Source: Emydura subglobosa
Taxonomy: Eukaryota > Chordata > Testudines > Chelidae
DNA: 64,000 nucleotides
Direction: 5' to 3'
Assembly: GCA_007922225.1 (NCBI GenBank)
Contig: ML679970.1
Location: 25,846,631-25,910,630, forward strand
Shown: in pieces, positions 62,661 through 64,000 of the stretch
Layout: each line of letters starts with the position of its first letter
Numbering within the stretch: the first letter of the stretch is position 1
Made by a program: the position numbers and the translations under genes
Notes under the pieces: model-generated
Told to the model about the DNA's origin: nothing
Seen by the model: the letters and a program-made list of their open reading frames with translations, nothing else
Databases searched by the model: none

Positions 62661-64000
62661 CATCTTGTCCACTTCAAAACAAATGCTACTGGTACATGAT
62701 CAGAAACATGTCAAATAGGGGAGAGAAACAATCCTTTGTCTAAATAAAACTGGCTTTAAATCTGAGGATTTTAGCAAAATGAAGTTAATTGCCAACAAGT
62801 CCCAGCTGTCCAGATTTCTGTCACTCATTTTCAAAGAGTGGCCTTCCTTTATGCGCACTCATATCGCAGGGCCCAAGAAACTAGTGCAGAGAATAGTGCA
62901 CCTTCATGTGCAAAACACGTGGACCGCATGTGCGGGTGTCAATGCTGGGAAAGCACATGTGCAAGTGTTTGTGAGTACAAAAGGAGGTGCTGTGTGAGCA
63001 GGTGAAAAGATGATTCATGCATGGTGTATCCAGAATACCATTTCCCCTAGTTGAATTTTGCATCTCTTCAATATTTTAAAATTTTATTATTGGCTTTTTT
63101 AGGTAGTTTTAAGAAGATGATTATTTATAGCATGAAGATTATAACCCAGCTGAGTTCGGTTCTCCTCACGCTGCACCCAAGCCAGGGGTATTTTGAAGTA
63201 TATAAATGGAATTGAAAATGGAAGCTTTAGGAGGTTAACTCGGCCTTGTGAAAGGAATCTTTCTTGCATCAATGTAACATCTTGTTACTTTGAGACTTGC
63301 TGAGTAACCTGAGGTACCAGATGCAAATAGCCCAATACATATCTGTTCACAGGTCATTGTGTTTGGAAACCACCAAACTGCTTCAGTCTTAATTGTTTCA
63401 AGATGAGTAAACCCCCTTGATACCTTAATCCATTTAATCTCCGTTCTTGTGTTTATATATTTAAAAAAGGGAATAAGAGTTCTTATTGAAGCATTCTGTC
63501 ACTGAGGACATACAAGATCAAAACACTGTGAAGCTGGCATTCCTCAGAAGCAGCGAAGATGAAAAGAAATGTTTACCTTTCACTATTCATTCATTTTTGT
63601 CTTTACGGTTTTAACATCAGGCATATTACCTCTGTAATTACATCGGACATTCACTGAGACACCTGAAGCAGGATAGATCGTTAGAGGTGAAAATGTGCTT
63701 GTTAAGTCCGCCCTGGTCCAGTTATCTCCTTCTAATCAGATTTTTGGTAGTATGGCAGGCCAGCGTAACAGAGCTTGGTTTTCAGGACTGTCGTTATGGA
63801 TAGAACCTCTTGAGAGATTTAAAATCACTTACTGGGATGGGTGCAGTAATGTTAGATCTATGCCAGTCTGTTTGCTCACCACCGGTTCTCAAATTGAACA
63901 AAATGGTATTCAGGTAAAGCTTAATTAAAGTAACTGGGCAGAGTTCAGCTGAACTGAGAGGCCCAACATTGAGTCATATTTTACTGTTAAATTATTGCCT

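Larger units (their letters stand above)
59213..64000 (+). other. WNK2: Start of WNK2 intron 9 (continues past window)
   Basis: No further exon is visible in the last 4.8 kb; I looked for the Pro-rich stretch and second RFxV/PF2-like segments that follow in the family and found none. Repeats: 59645-60207 (weak), 60604-60933, 62442-62480 and 62560-62660. Confidence 0.75.

Noticed and set aside
63695..63928. Open frame near the right edge as a further WNK2 exon
   Set aside because: It lacks the Pro/Gln-rich composition expected for the next WNK2 exons and has no convincing acceptor.

Overview
The window is a piece of an amniote genome, most likely a turtle (a crocodilian is the main alternative). 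The base composition is AT-rich and intron-dominated. CR1-type LINE 3' ends, MIR-type SINEs and many short non-autonomous DNA elements (hAT-like with 8-bp target duplications, PIF/Harbinger-like with 3-bp duplications) lie throughout, and I saw no L1 or Alu. The species call is inference from repeat style, not from a search.

Only one gene is supported: WNK2, a 'with-no-lysine' serine/threonine kinase, on the + strand. The window starts inside its very long first intron (at least 28.6 kb, exon 1 lies upstream) and ends inside the intron after exon 9. Eight constitutive-looking exons (28613-28785, 29834-30054, 33629-33786, 47762-47850, 48727-48946, 51374-51662, 56147-56343, 59060-59212) join in frame with GT/AG borders. 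They encode the kinase domain from just after the subdomain II region, the activation loop, the C-lobe, the autoinhibitory/PF2-like domain and the start of the Pro/Gln-rich linker. Paralogue assignment to WNK2 rather than WNK1 or WNK3 rests on diagnostic residues recalled from the family.

The most interesting object is a ninth, very large exon at 56774-57793 (340 codons, phase 0-0) between exons 8 and 9. This is the position of the nervous-system-specific HSN2 exon in WNK1. It carries an RFNV motif, the R-F-x-V/I type that docks the WNK substrates SPAK and OSR1, and several Cys-x-Cys pairs. Skipping it keeps the frame, so it looks like a cassette exon giving a WNK2 isoform comparable to WNK1/HSN2.

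The introns hold the rest. Intron 1 contains three copies of one Harbinger-like MITE (9.2, 10.6, 12.9 kb), a reverse CR1 (13.8-14.4 kb), a CpG-rich repeat (16.2 kb), a MIR (21.2 kb) and, at 26.95-28.11 kb, an LTR-retroelement-like unit on the - strand with 73-bp direct repeats, a TATA box and an internal minisatellite. The 14-kb intron 4 holds an unexplained 114-codon open frame (36.45-36.79 kb), a hAT copy with clear target duplication (40.9 kb), L3/CR1 debris and a 125-bp palindromic MITE (46.7 kb). Intron 7 holds a 692-bp hAT element (53.2 kb), and the last intron holds another hAT-like element (60.6 kb). No tRNA, rRNA, CRISPR or other bacterial-type feature is present.
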